Part shown: positions 16,417 to 24,654 of the stretch, one piece after another | Layout of the letters: the number at the start of each line of letters is the position of its first letter | How positions within the stretch are numbered: the stretch's first letter is position 1 | Source: Thioalbus denitrificans | GTDB lineage: Bacteria > Pseudomonadota > Gammaproteobacteria > DSM-26407 | Assembly (NCBI RefSeq): GCF_003337735.1 | Contig: NZ_QPJY01000010.1 | Coordinates: forward strand, 53,035-117,034 | Direction: 5' to 3' | Length of the DNA stretch: 64,000 nt | The notes under the pieces: generated by a model | What the model was told of the DNA's origin: nothing | The model's input: the letters and a program-made list of their open reading frames with translations, nothing else | Database searches by the model: none | Made by a program: the position numbers and the translations under genes

Positions 16417-16926
16417 ATGGAGGTGCGGGAACTGCTCAGGGAGGATGCGGCGGCGTTCAACGCCATGGTCAACAGCGTCTGCCGGGAGCGGCGCTTCCTC
16501 ATCCGCCTGGAGGGTTTCAGCCTCGCGGAGACCGCGGGTTTCATCGAGCGGCTGCTCGACGGCGCGTGGCCCCACGTGGTGCTGGAGGAGTCCGGCCGGC
16601 TGGCGGGCTGGTGCGTGGTGATGCCGCGGGAGCCGGAGGGTTTCCGCCACGCCGGCCTGCTGGGCATGGGTCTGCTCCCGCCCTGGCGCGGCCGGGGCCT
16701 GGGTTGCCGGCTGCTGGACGAGTGCCTGGAGCGGGCCTGGGCGAGCGGCCTGGAGCGGGTGGAGCTGGAGGTCTATGCCGCCAACACCCCCGCCGTGCGG
16801 CTCTACGAGCGGGCGGGCTTCGTCCGCGAGGGCCGCAAGCGGCGCGCCCGCAAGCTCGACGGCGCCTACGAGGACATCCTGCTGATGGCCCGCTTCGCCG
16901 GAACGGAGACCGGATCTGTCGGGTGA
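16417..16926 (+). CDS. GNAT-family N-acetyltransferase
   Basis: Single-domain GNAT acetyltransferase, 169 aa. The acetyl-CoA-binding motif A is LLGMGLLPPWRGRGLGCRLL (the RGRGLG loop, about residues 85-104), followed by the motif B segment ANTPAVRLYERAGFVREGRK. The C-terminal tail ends in FAGTETGSVG. ATG 16417 is chosen because AAGAGGAG sits at 16401-16408. The length and the RLYERAGF motif suggest the RimI/phosphinothricin-acetyltransferase-like group, but the substrate cannot be inferred. The octamer array starts 6 bp after the stop. Confidence 0.85.
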   Translation: MEVRELLREDAAAFNAMVNSVCRERRFLIRLEGFSLAETAGFIERLLDGAWPHVVLEESGRLAGWCVVMPREPEGFRHAGLLGMGLLPPWRGRGLGCRLLDECLERAWASGLERVELEVYAANTPAVRLYERAGFVREGRKRRARKLDGAYEDILLMARFAGTETGSVG

Positions 16927-16932
16927 CGTGAG

Positions 16933-16985
16933 TGCGTGAATGCGTGAATGCGTGAATGCGTGAATGCGTGAATGCGTGAATGCGT
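16933..16985. repeat. 8-bp tandem array (TGCGTGAA) x6
   Basis: Six perfect copies of TGCGTGAA (16933-16980) and a partial copy follow the GNAT stop codon directly. An 18-bp spacer containing CCTTTTC links it to the 7-bp array at 17003. The same octamer occurs at 28.7 kb and, reversed, at 57.35 kb. Confidence 0.95.
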
Positions 16986-17002
16986 ACAATGTTGCCTTTT
17001 CC

Positions 17003-17037
17003 CATCACCCATCACCCATCACCCATCACCCATCACC
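17003..17037. repeat. 7-bp tandem array (CATCACC) x5
   Basis: Five perfect copies of CATCACC, followed by GTGAGCGCCTGAAGGCG. On the minus strand this gives GGG tracts separated by TGAT, a G-quadruplex pattern. The array lies between the convergent GNAT and carbamoylase genes (gap 16927-17120). The palindromic GCGCCTGAAGGCGC after the array could be a weak hairpin. The same heptamer, inverted, is present 11 times at 28.55 kb. Confidence 0.95.
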
Positions 17038-17120
17038 GTGAGCGCCTGAAGGCGCCGGCGTCTTCAGTCTTGGTCATGGACGGTGGGAACCGCCCGCAAC
17101 GGGAGGGAGCGGCACCGGAA

Positions 17121-18059
17121 TCAGGCCGCCGGCGGCACGGCGCCCCGGCGCTCGGCGATGAGACGGTACTCCTCGGGCCGGCGGTGCAGTTCGAAGTTGA
17201 AGATATGCTCCTTGATTTCGCGGGTGCGGTCGAGGTCGCACTCGGCGGTGATGAGCTCGTCGCCGAGCGTGGAGCTCATGGCCACGATCTCGCCGGTGGG
17301 GGCGATGATGCAGCTCTGACCGAGCAGGTCGCAGCCCTCCTCCCGCCCCGCCTTGGCCACGGCCACCACCCAGGTGCCGTTCTGGTAGGCGCCGGCCTGC
17401 ATGCACAGGTGGTTGTGAAAGCCCTGCAGGTGATCGTGCCCGGGCACCGGCGGATAGTGCATGGGCGTGTTGTAACCGAGCAGCAGCATCTCCATCCCCT
17501 TCAGCGCCAGCACCCGGTAGGTCTCGGGCCAGCGCCGGTCGTTGCACAGCGCCATGCCGAACACCCCGCCGAATGCCTGCCAGGTCCCGAAGCCGAGATC
17601 GCCCGGCTCGAAGTAGCGCTTCTCCAGGTGCTGGAAGGCCCGCCAAGGCTCGTTCTCCGCATGGCCCGGCAGGTGGATCTTGCGGTACCGGCCCACCACC
17701 TCGCCGCGCCCGTCCACCAGGATGGAGGTGTTGAAACGCCGCACCCGGCCCCCCTCCTCCACCCGCTCGGCATAGCCTAGGTAGAAGCCGATGCCGAGCT
17801 CCCGGGCCACGGCGAACAACGGCTCGGTCTCCGGACCCGGCATGGCGGTCTCGAAGAAGGCGTCGATCTCGGCCTGCGATTCCATGTACCAGCGCGGGAA
17901 GAAGGTGGTCAGCGCCAGCTCGGGAAAGACCACCAGGTCGCAGCCGCGTGTCCGGGCCCGGCGCATCAGCGCCAGCAGCCGCTCCACCACCCGGGCGCGG
18001 GATTCATTGCGGGCGATGGGGCCCAGCTGCGCCGCCCCCACGGTCACGATTCGGGACAT
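17121..18059 (-). CDS. N-carbamoyl-D-amino acid hydrolase (D-carbamoylase)
   Basis: Nitrilase-superfamily amidohydrolase of 312 aa that removes the carbamoyl group from N-carbamoyl-D-amino acids, giving amino acid, CO2 and ammonia. The catalytic triad falls at E47 (VVFPELALTTFFPRWY), K127 (RYRKIHLPGH) and C172 (ALCNDRRWPETYRVL). These positions and flanking residues are those of characterised D-carbamoylases. ATG 18059 (MSRIVTVGAAQ) has GAGG 7 nt upstream; ATG 18065 is too close to it. It is the last gene of the minus-strand operon, 13 bp after the M20 hydrolase gene. No hydantoinase gene is present nearby, so a substrate other than hydantoin-derived carbamoyl acids is possible. Confidence 0.9.
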   Translation of the reverse strand: MSRIVTVGAAQLGPIARNESRARVVERLLALMRRARTRGCDLVVFPELALTTFFPRWYMESQAEIDAFFETAMPGPETEPLFAVARELGIGFYLGYAERVEEGGRVRRFNTSILVDGRGEVVGRYRKIHLPGHAENEPWRAFQHLEKRYFEPGDLGFGTWQAFGGVFGMALCNDRRWPETYRVLALKGMEMLLLGYNTPMHYPPVPGHDHLQGFHNHLCMQAGAYQNGTWVVAVAKAGREEGCDLLGQSCIIAPTGEIVAMSSTLGDELITAECDLDRTREIKEHIFNFELHRRPEEYRLIAERRGAVPPAA

Positions 18060-18072
18060 GTGCATACCTCGG

Positions 18073-19353
18073 TCAGAAGGACTGGGACGGGAGCCCGGCC
18101 AGCTCCAGGACCGTGTGCAGGAGGACATTGGCCCCCGCCTCCAGGTCCCCCGGCTCGGTGTGTTCCCGGATGTTGTGGCTGATGCCCCCGGCGCTGGGCA
18201 CGAAGATCATCCCCGCCGGGCACATGCGCGCCAGGATCTGGGCATCATGACCCGCGCCGCTGGGCAGGCGCCGGACGCTGTGGCCCAGCGCCGCGGCGAT
18301 GCGCTCCACCCGCGCCACCATCTCCGGGGCGAACGCCACCGGCTCGAACCGCGCCAGGGTGCGGCGGCCGACCCGCACTCCTTCCGCGGCCGCCAGCTCG
18401 TCGACGAAGGTGAACAGCCGTGCCTCGGCCTCGCGCAGCGTCTCCGCGTCGGTGTTGCGCAGATCCACGGTGAAGCGGGCATGGTTGGGAATCACGTTCA
18501 CCAGGTTCGGGCCCAGCTCCAGGAAGCCCACCGTGGCCACCTGGTCACCCCCCAGCTCCAGCGCCAGCTCGCGGGCGAAGCGGATCACCGAACCGGCCAG
18601 GAAGCCCGCGTCGTGGCGCAGCCGGGTCGGGGTAGTGCCGGCGTGGTTGGAGGTGCCGGTGACAGTGAACTCGGTCCAGGAGATCCCCTGCACCCCCTCC
18701 ACCGCGCCGATGGCCACCCCCTCCAGCTCCAGCACCGGGCCCTGCTCCACGTGCAGCTCCACGTAGGCGTGCACCGGGTTCACCGCCGCCCCCACCGGGG
18801 CGGCGCCGGCATAGCCGATGCGCTCCAGCTCCCCGCCAACGGTGGCCCCGTCGATGCCGCGGGTGGCGAGGGCCGCTTCCAGGGGCAGATCGCCCTGGAA
18901 CACCAGGCTGCCCATCATGTCGGGGGCGAAGCGGGCCCCCTCCTCGTTGGTGAAGAAGGCCACCGCCAGCGGCCGGCGGGTGCGGATGCCCGCCGCGGCC
19001 AGGGTCTCCACCACCTCCAGCCCGGCCAGCACGCCCAGGTTGCCGTCGTAGAGACCCCCGGTGCGCACCGTGTCGATGTGCGAGCCCATCATCACCGGGG
19101 CCCCCGCCTCCGTGCCGGCCCGGGTTCCCACCACGTTGCCGATGGCGTCGATGCGCACCTCGAGGCCGAGCTCGCGCATCCAGCCGGTCACCAGGTCGCG
19201 CCCTTCCCGGTCGGCGTCGGTGAGCGCCAAACGGCAGACCCCGCCGCCCTCCAGCGCTCCCCGCCGGCCCAGCTCCCGCAACCGCGCCAGCAGCCGGGCG
19301 CCGTCGATGCGCAACCCGATGGCGCCCGGCGCCCGGCGCGCATCCCGGTTCAT
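18073..19353 (-). CDS. M20-family Zn-dependent amidohydrolase (L-carbamoylase / allantoate amidohydrolase type)
   Basis: Dinuclear-metal amidase of 426 aa in the AmaB/HyuC/AllC branch of M20. Metal-site segments are GSHIDTV (His), DGNLGVLAGLEV (Asp), TNEEGARF (Glu pair, base and ligand) and the C-terminal GAGHDAQILARM (His). The dimerisation lid carries HVEQGPVLE and SNHAGTTPTRLRHD, both typical of carbamoylases and allantoate amidohydrolases. It cleaves an N-carbamoyl or N-acyl amino acid; stereochemistry cannot be read, but the family normally takes L-isomers. Its ATG overlaps the stop of the ammonia-lyase gene, so the two are probably translationally coupled. Confidence 0.88.
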   Translation of the reverse strand: MNRDARRAPGAIGLRIDGARLLARLRELGRRGALEGGGVCRLALTDADREGRDLVTGWMRELGLEVRIDAIGNVVGTRAGTEAGAPVMMGSHIDTVRTGGLYDGNLGVLAGLEVVETLAAAGIRTRRPLAVAFFTNEEGARFAPDMMGSLVFQGDLPLEAALATRGIDGATVGGELERIGYAGAAPVGAAVNPVHAYVELHVEQGPVLELEGVAIGAVEGVQGISWTEFTVTGTSNHAGTTPTRLRHDAGFLAGSVIRFARELALELGGDQVATVGFLELGPNLVNVIPNHARFTVDLRNTDAETLREAEARLFTFVDELAAAEGVRVGRRTLARFEPVAFAPEMVARVERIAAALGHSVRRLPSGAGHDAQILARMCPAGMIFVPSAGGISHNIREHTEPGDLEAGANVLLHTVLELAGLPSQSF

Positions 19354-20579
19354 GCCGCCCTCCGTACCGCCGCGGCGCTGCGCCCCACGATGCGGGCGTA
19401 GAGCTCGGGGTCGGTGTCGCCCTCGCTGCCGAACAGCAGCACCCGGCTGCCGGGGCCAAGCCCCAGGGCCGCCGCCAGTTCCGGGCGCGCCAGGGCGAGC
19501 AGCGTGCCGGCCAGGCCGGCCACCGCCGATTCCCCGGCCACCACCGGCGCATCGCCGCCCACGCCGTCGGCCAGCAGGCGCATGCACTCCTCCGCCGCGC
19601 CGTCCGGCACGGTGAGGAAATCGTCGGCGCCCTCGTCCAGCACCTCCCAGGCCAGCAGCGACACCTCGCCGCAGGCGAGCCCCGCCATGATGGTGTCCAG
19701 CCCGCCGTGCACCACGGTCGGCTCGCCGGCGCGGGCGCTTTCGAACAGGCAGGCGGCCTGGTCCGGTTCCACCACCACCAGCCATGGGCGCTGCCCGCCG
19801 GTGCGCAGCCAGAAGTGGGCGCAGACCGCCGCGGCCAGCCCGCCGACCCCGCCCTGGATGAAGATGTGGGTGGGCGGCTCGTCGGCGGGCAGCTGCCGCA
19901 GCGCCTCCTCCACCATCACCGTGTAGCCCTGCATCACGTCGCGGGGCACCTCGGTGTAGCCCGGGTAGGAGGTGTCGGAGACCACGAACCGACCCTCCGC
20001 CTCGGCGTCGCGGGCGGCCTGGCGCACGGCGTCGTCGTAGGTGCCGGCCACCCGGATCACCTCCGCGCCGTAGCGGGCAATGGCGTCCCGGCGCGCCTCG
20101 CTCACGGTGGCGTGGATGTAGATGATGCAGCGGCAGCCGAACTGCTGCGCGCCCCAGGCCACGGAGCGGCCGTGGTTGCCGTCGGTGGCGCAGGTGACGG
20201 TGATCTCCGCCACCGCCTCGCGGTGGCGGCCGGCCAGCAGGTCGGCGGCGGTGACGCCCGCGTGACCGTGGCGCGACAGCTCGCCGGTGAGCAGGCGCAG
20301 CACCGCGTAGGCGCCGCCCAGTGCCTTGAAGCTGCCGAGGCCGAAGCGGCCCGACTCGTCCTTGTACCAGAGCCGTCCGACGCCGGCCGCGGCGGCCAGG
20401 CCGTCCAGCCTCCGCAGGGGTGTGGGGGCATAGCCGGGCCAGGACGTTATCTCGCGCCAGGCGTCAGAGAACGCCTCCGCGTTGAGCACCGCAAGCTGGC
20501 GCGGGCCGATGGGCGCGCCGGGACGGGCGTGGGCGTTGGCCACATGCGCCACCGGCCAGGATTCGGAAATCAGTGCCAT
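19350..20579 (-). CDS. dpaL: Diaminopropionate ammonia-lyase
   Basis: PLP enzyme of fold type II, 409 aa, cleaving 2,3-diaminopropionate (both D and L forms in known enzymes) to pyruvate and two ammonia. The Schiff-base Lys is in GLGSFKALGGAYA. The Asp in ATDGNHGRSVAWGA and the Asp in VVSDTSYPGY match the two acidic residues used for the D- and L-substrates in the E. coli and Salmonella enzymes. The phosphate-binding Gly-rich loop is in FIQGGVGGLAAAV. Start 20579 is preferred; a GTG at 20597 is possible. It is the diagnostic gene of this operon. It recalls E. coli ygeX, which also stands next to an M20-family gene (ygeY). Confidence 0.93.
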   Translation of the reverse strand: MALISESWPVAHVANAHARPGAPIGPRQLAVLNAEAFSDAWREITSWPGYAPTPLRRLDGLAAAAGVGRLWYKDESGRFGLGSFKALGGAYAVLRLLTGELSRHGHAGVTAADLLAGRHREAVAEITVTCATDGNHGRSVAWGAQQFGCRCIIYIHATVSEARRDAIARYGAEVIRVAGTYDDAVRQAARDAEAEGRFVVSDTSYPGYTEVPRDVMQGYTVMVEEALRQLPADEPPTHIFIQGGVGGLAAAVCAHFWLRTGGQRPWLVVVEPDQAACLFESARAGEPTVVHGGLDTIMAGLACGEVSLLAWEVLDEGADDFLTVPDGAAEECMRLLADGVGGDAPVVAGESAVAGLAGTLLALARPELAAALGLGPGSRVLLFGSEGDTDPELYARIVGRSAAAVRRAA

Positions 20580-20606
20580 GACGGGATGTACCTGCACGGT
20601 TGTGGA

Positions 20607-20637
20607 ACCCGCGGCGGCGGGGTCGGCCGCCGCGGGT
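20607..20637 (-). promoter_or_regulatory. Intercistronic GC-rich hairpin after the TRAP binding-protein gene
   Basis: Arms ACCCGCGGCGG / CCGCCGCGGGT (20607-20617 and 20627-20637), 9-nt loop, in the 67-bp gap between the binding-protein stop and dpaL. There is no U-tract, so it is more likely an mRNA-stability or partial attenuation element than a full terminator. Such hairpins commonly allow higher expression of the binding protein. Confidence 0.5.
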
Positions 20638-20646
20638 CCCGATTGT

Positions 20647-21687
20647 TCAACGGGTCGCTTCGATGGCGGCGAGGAAGGCGTCGAGCATCTCCTCGCCCTC
20701 AGCGCCGAAGCGCTCCACGATCACCTTGCGCACGGCCGGCTGGGCCGCCTCGCGGAAGGCTTCGCGCTCGGCGGCGGTGGGGGTGTAGACCTCCATGCGC
20801 TGGGCCAGGTGCGGCAGGCCCCGGTCGGAGGCCTCGATCACCCGCGCCATGCCGCGCCCGGCGACGATGGCCGAGCGGGCCGCGTAGCGCACCACTGCCT
20901 GCTCCTCCGGGGTGAGGCCGTCGAAGAATTCCCGGTTGATGACCCAGACGTAGGGGGCGAACAGGTGCTGGGTCAGGGTCAGGTACTTCTGCACCTCGTC
21001 GAACTTGGCGAACGAGACGATGGGCACCGGGTTCATCTGGCCGTCCGCCACCCCGGTCTGCAGGGCGGTGTAGACCTCCGACCAGGCGATGGCCGCGGGC
21101 TGACCGCCCAGGGAGGAGACCAGGGTCTTGTGGGTGTCGAGCCCCATGGTGCGGATCTTCAGCCCGTCGAGATCGGCCGGCGAGTGGATGACCCGCTTGG
21201 AGTTGGTGAAGGCGAAGAAGCCGCCCGAGTCGCCGAAGCCGAGCACCTCCAGCCCGGTCCTGGCCTTGATGTCACCGGCCAGCCGGTCGCCGAAGGGGCC
21301 GTCGAAGACCGCGTAGGTGCTGCTAATGTTGGGGAAGGCGAAGGGCATGTCGAGCACGCCGATCATCGGGTAGGCGGAGGCGAAGCCGCCCACCGAGTGG
21401 ATGCCCGACTGCACCACCCCGGCCTTGATCTGCTGCAGCACCTCGGCGTCCTTGCCCAGCTGGCCGTTGGGGAAGGTCTGCACGGTGACCTCGCCGTTGG
21501 TCCCCGCCTCCACCAGGCTCTTGAACACCGTGGCCATGGCGCCGGTGGGATTATCGAAGGGGTCGTCGTTGTTCAGGTGGTGGAGCTTGATCACCTTGGC
21601 GGCGAAGGCCGGGGCGGCTCCGAGGGTGGTGGCCAGGACGGCGGCGACGGCGGTGGCGGCAACTCTCTTCAGCAGTCTTGTTTTCAT
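20647..21687 (-). CDS. dctP: TRAP transporter substrate-binding protein (DctP family)
   Basis: Periplasmic solute receptor, 346 aa. A Sec signal peptide (about 1-29, ending AAPAFAA) precedes a mature protein starting KVIKLHHLNNDDPFDNPTG. The conserved Arg that salt-bridges the ligand carboxylate in this family is in GLKIRTMGLD. Further family segments are NPVPIVSFAKF and EFFDGLTPEEQ. ATG 21687 has a strong AAGGAG site. It delivers a carboxylate to the DctQM membrane pair encoded just upstream in the operon. The linked ammonia-lyase and amidohydrolases suggest an amino-acid derivative rather than a C4-dicarboxylate, but this is inference from context. Confidence 0.92.
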   Translation of the reverse strand: MKTRLLKRVAATAVAAVLATTLGAAPAFAAKVIKLHHLNNDDPFDNPTGAMATVFKSLVEAGTNGEVTVQTFPNGQLGKDAEVLQQIKAGVVQSGIHSVGGFASAYPMIGVLDMPFAFPNISSTYAVFDGPFGDRLAGDIKARTGLEVLGFGDSGGFFAFTNSKRVIHSPADLDGLKIRTMGLDTHKTLVSSLGGQPAAIAWSEVYTALQTGVADGQMNPVPIVSFAKFDEVQKYLTLTQHLFAPYVWVINREFFDGLTPEEQAVVRYAARSAIVAGRGMARVIEASDRGLPHLAQRMEVYTPTAAEREAFREAAQPAVRKVIVERFGAEGEEMLDAFLAAIEATR

Positions 21688-21713
21688 GGGTCGGAACTCT
21701 CCTTGGTGACGGG

Positions 21714-22994
21714 TCAGAACCCGAGCAGGCGTGGCACGTACAGCGTCAGATCGCCCCAGTAGGCGACCAGGAACAGCACCCCGACCTCCACCAGGATGAA
21801 GGGCCAGAGGGCGGCGCTGATGCGCTCGATGCTCTCCCCGGTAACCGAGGAGAGCACGAACAGGCAGGCCCCCACCGGCGGGGTCATCAGGGAGATGTTG
21901 AGGGCCAGGATGATCATGATGCCGGCATGGACCGGGTCCATGCCGATGGTGACGGTCAGGGGCGCGAGCACCGGCGCCAGGATGATGAGCGCGGCGTTGA
22001 TGTCCATGAACAGCCCCACCAGCAGCAGCAGGCCGAGGATCAGGGCGATGATCACCTGTGGGTCATGGGACAGGGCCAGGAAGGCCGCGGCGATGGCCTG
22101 GGGAATCTGGTTGAAGGTCATCCACCAGCCGAGGATGGAGGCCGAGGCGATGACCAGGAACACCACGCCGGTGATGCGCGCGGTGCGCACCAGCATCTCC
22201 CCCAGGTCCTGCAGGCTGATGCTGCGGTAGATACCCGCCCCCACGACGAGGGCGTAGAGCACCGCGATGGCGGCCGCCTCGGTGGGAGTGACCACCCCGC
22301 CCAGAATACCGCCGAGGATGATCAGCGGCATCAGGATCGCCAGCAGGCTGGAGCGGAAGCTGCGCAGGATGAGGCGCAGGCTCGGCCCGCCCTCGCCCTT
22401 GGGCAGACGCAGGCGCCGGCCGAGGGCCGCGATGACCGCCATGCACAGCAGCGCCACCAGCAGGCCCGGGATGATGCCGGCGGCGAACAGCCCGGCGATG
22501 GAAACCCCCATCAGGGAGCCGTAGATGACCATCAGGTTGGAGGGCGGGATAGTGGGACCGATGATGGAGCCCGCCGCCGTCACCGCACAGGCGAAGGGTC
22601 GGCTGTAGCCCTTTCGCACCATGGCCGGCACCAGGGTGTTGCCGAAGGCGGCGGCGTCGGAGACCGCCGCGCCGGTCATGCCGGCGAACAGCACCGAGGC
22701 CACCATGTTGGAGTGGGCCAGGCCACCGCGCAGGTAGCCCACCAGGGCCTCGGCGAACCCGATGAGGCGCTCGGTGATGCCGGAGCGGTTCATGATCTCG
22801 CCGGCAAGGATGAAGAAGGGCATGGCCATGAAAGTGAACAGATCGAGCCCCTCGAAGAAGCGCTTGGGGGCCATGGCCATGAAGTTCCAGCCGCCCAGCT
22901 GCAGCAGGCCGGTCACCCCGGCCACGCCCAGCACGTAGCCGATGGGCATGCCCAGCAGCAGCAGGCCGAAGAAGACGATGGCGACGGTGATCAT
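21714..22994 (-). CDS. dctM: TRAP transporter large permease (DctM)
   Basis: Inner-membrane subunit of 426 aa with about twelve hydrophobic segments, using an ion gradient for uptake. Family motifs include FFILAGEIMNRSGI, GSIIGPTIPPSNLMVIYG, a G-G-x-x-TPTEAAAIAVLYAL segment and MTPPVGACLFVLSS. Its ATG overlaps the small-subunit stop by 4 bp, and the binding-protein gene follows 26 bp downstream: order dctQ-dctM-dctP. Confidence 0.95.
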   Translation of the reverse strand: MITVAIVFFGLLLLGMPIGYVLGVAGVTGLLQLGGWNFMAMAPKRFFEGLDLFTFMAMPFFILAGEIMNRSGITERLIGFAEALVGYLRGGLAHSNMVASVLFAGMTGAAVSDAAAFGNTLVPAMVRKGYSRPFACAVTAAGSIIGPTIPPSNLMVIYGSLMGVSIAGLFAAGIIPGLLVALLCMAVIAALGRRLRLPKGEGGPSLRLILRSFRSSLLAILMPLIILGGILGGVVTPTEAAAIAVLYALVVGAGIYRSISLQDLGEMLVRTARITGVVFLVIASASILGWWMTFNQIPQAIAAAFLALSHDPQVIIALILGLLLLVGLFMDINAALIILAPVLAPLTVTIGMDPVHAGIMIILALNISLMTPPVGACLFVLSSVTGESIERISAALWPFILVEVGVLFLVAYWGDLTLYVPRLLGF

Positions 22995-23536
22995 GCGGCG
23001 CCCTCCAGCTCCCGGCCGGGGGGAATGCCGGGACCGGCCACCAGGTCTCGGGCCAGCACCGCCAGGATCTGCACCGCCGTGAGGGTCGCGGCCACCGGCA
23101 CCGCGGCGAAGGGCAGCAGCATGGTCATGCCGAAGATGTTGGCGTACTGGTGGGCGCCCGTGACGGCCATCCCCACGCCGAACACCGCCATGAAGACGAA
23201 GAACGCCAGCCCCACCCCGTCCACCGCGAAGCGCAGCACCCGGCGCACCGTCGCCGGCAGGCGCAGGAACAGGAACTCCACCCCGATGTGCTCGCGCCGC
23301 TGGGCACCGGCGGAGATGGCCAGCAGCGCCGCCCAGATCATCACGTAGCGGGCCAGCTCCTCGCTCCAGGTCTCGCCCAGATGCAGGACGTAGCGGGACA
23401 GCACCCCGAACCAGACGATCAGCACCATGGCCGCCAGCAGGAGCGCGCAGACCCGCTCCACCCAGCGGTTGAGGTGCACGCTGAAGGCCACGAAGCGGCC
23501 CAGCGCATGCTGCAGGTTGGTGCGGTCGGCTTCCAT
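22991..23536 (-). CDS. dctQ: TRAP transporter small permease (DctQ)
   Basis: Small membrane subunit of the TRAP system, 181 aa with four predicted helices: LLLAAMVLIVWFGVLSRYV, then the helix around MIWAALLAISAGA, then two more near residues 85-150. The segments TWSEELARYVMIWA and AQRREHIGVEFL are family hallmarks. ATG 23536 has GGAGG upstream; an ATG at 23575 lies in the predicted promoter and is less likely. It is the first gene of the operon. The candidate operator and promoter lie immediately upstream, shared with the divergent RpiR regulator. Confidence 0.9.
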   Translation of the reverse strand: MEADRTNLQHALGRFVAFSVHLNRWVERVCALLLAAMVLIVWFGVLSRYVLHLGETWSEELARYVMIWAALLAISAGAQRREHIGVEFLFLRLPATVRRVLRFAVDGVGLAFFVFMAVFGVGMAVTGAHQYANIFGMTMLLPFAAVPVAATLTAVQILAVLARDLVAGPGIPPGRELEGAA

Positions 23537-23577
23537 GGACCCTCCAGCGGGCGGCGTGTGGAGCGAACGTTCCACCG

Positions 23578-23606
23578 AGAATGAAACAAGATTTTCATTC
23601 TGTCAA
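23578..23606 (-). promoter_or_regulatory. Promoter and palindromic operator for the TRAP/diaminopropionate operon
   Basis: On the minus strand TTGACA (23601-23606) and CATTCT (23578-23583) form a -35/-10 pair with a 17-bp spacer. A perfect inverted repeat AGAATGAAA-N6-TTTCATTCT (23578-23601) covers the spacer and the -10. A further TTTCA half-site (within GTTTCA, 23631-23636) lies toward the regulator gene. Occupation by a repressor would block the operon. The divergent RpiR protein is the obvious candidate (inference). Confidence 0.6.
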
Positions 23607-23673
23607 TATATGATACGATTGTTTCAACGATTGGCAAACCGGTGCCGACGTGTTCTCTTAAGGGAGCGTGGCC

Positions 23674-24594
23674 ATGCAAGAGAGCGGGGAGATGACGGAC
23701 AAAGAGGGCCCGGACCTGGAGAGCCGGATCCGGGAGCATTACGAGACGCTGCCGCCGGCGGAGCGGCGTCTCGGCGACCTGCTGCTGGACTTTCCCGGCG
23801 ACATCGCCACCTACTCGGCCACCGAGCTGGCGCGCATGGCGGGCACCTCCAAGGCGGCCGCGACGCGGCTGTTCCGGCGCCTCGGCTACAGCGACTTCAA
23901 TGCCGTCCGGCGCCAGGTGCGCGCGGCCCGGCGCTGGGGCTCTCCGGTCTACCTCACCGGCACCGACACCCTGCGCTCCCGCAGCCGCACCATCGCCGAG
24001 CACCTGGAGCGGGAATCGGCCAACCTCAGCCGCACCCTGGAGAGCCTGCGCCCGGACACGGTGCGCACGGCGGTCCGCGCCCTGGCCCGCGCCCCGCGGA
24101 TATTCGTGGCCGGGTTCCGCAACAGCCACTTCCTGGCCAACTATCTCTACCGCCAGCTGACCCTGATGCGGCCCGGCGTCCGGCTGGTGCCCTCGGCCGG
24201 GCAGACCCTGGGCGAGGACCTGGTGGACCTCGCCCAGGGCGACGTGGTGGTGGTGGTGGCCCTGCGCCGGCGCGTCACCGCGGTGCAGAAACTGGTGGAG
24301 GCGAGCCGGGCGCGGGGGGCGCAAGTCCTGCTCATCACCGATCCCTCCGCCACCCGCTGCACCCGGCTCGCCGACTGGACCCTCACCTGCGAGGTGCGCA
24401 GCATCTCGCCCTTCGACTCCTACGCCGCCGCCATCAGCGTCCTCAACCTGCTCTGCGCGGTGCTGTTCCAGCGCGAGCTGAAGAACGGCTACCAGCGCCT
24501 GCGGGAGATCGAGACCTGGCACGACGCGCTGGAAGAGCTGGAGACCTACGACCGCTTCCCCTTCGAGCAGGAAACCGGCGCCGGGGAGGAGTGA
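23674..24594 (+). CDS. MurR/RpiR-family transcriptional regulator
   Basis: Regulator of 306 aa: N-terminal HTH_6 domain (about 15-90) with LPPAERRLGDLLLDFPGD and the recognition region ELARMAGTSKAAATRLFRRL, then a SIS domain (about 120-270) with RIFVAGFRNSHFLANYLY. SIS domains bind phosphosugars or other small ligands. ATG 23674 is chosen over GTG 23668 because AAGGGA sits 8 nt upstream. It is divergent from the TRAP/dpaL operon with a palindrome between, so local control is likely. A related RpiR-TRAP pairing is common. The effector may be a pathway intermediate; nothing in the sequence names it. Confidence 0.9.
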   Translation: MQESGEMTDKEGPDLESRIREHYETLPPAERRLGDLLLDFPGDIATYSATELARMAGTSKAAATRLFRRLGYSDFNAVRRQVRAARRWGSPVYLTGTDTLRSRSRTIAEHLERESANLSRTLESLRPDTVRTAVRALARAPRIFVAGFRNSHFLANYLYRQLTLMRPGVRLVPSAGQTLGEDLVDLAQGDVVVVVALRRRVTAVQKLVEASRARGAQVLLITDPSATRCTRLADWTLTCEVRSISPFDSYAAAISVLNLLCAVLFQRELKNGYQRLREIETWHDALEELETYDRFPFEQETGAGEE

Positions 24595-24654
24595 CCCGTT
24601 CACCGCACACCGGGGCTGTCACCGTCCCCTCATCCCAACCATCCGCAACCGCCC

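Noticed and set aside
17121..19353. Classical hydantoin-utilisation cluster
   Set aside because: Both carbamoylase types are present, but there is no hydantoinase or racemase, and a diaminopropionate lyase is embedded, so a different substrate is more likely.
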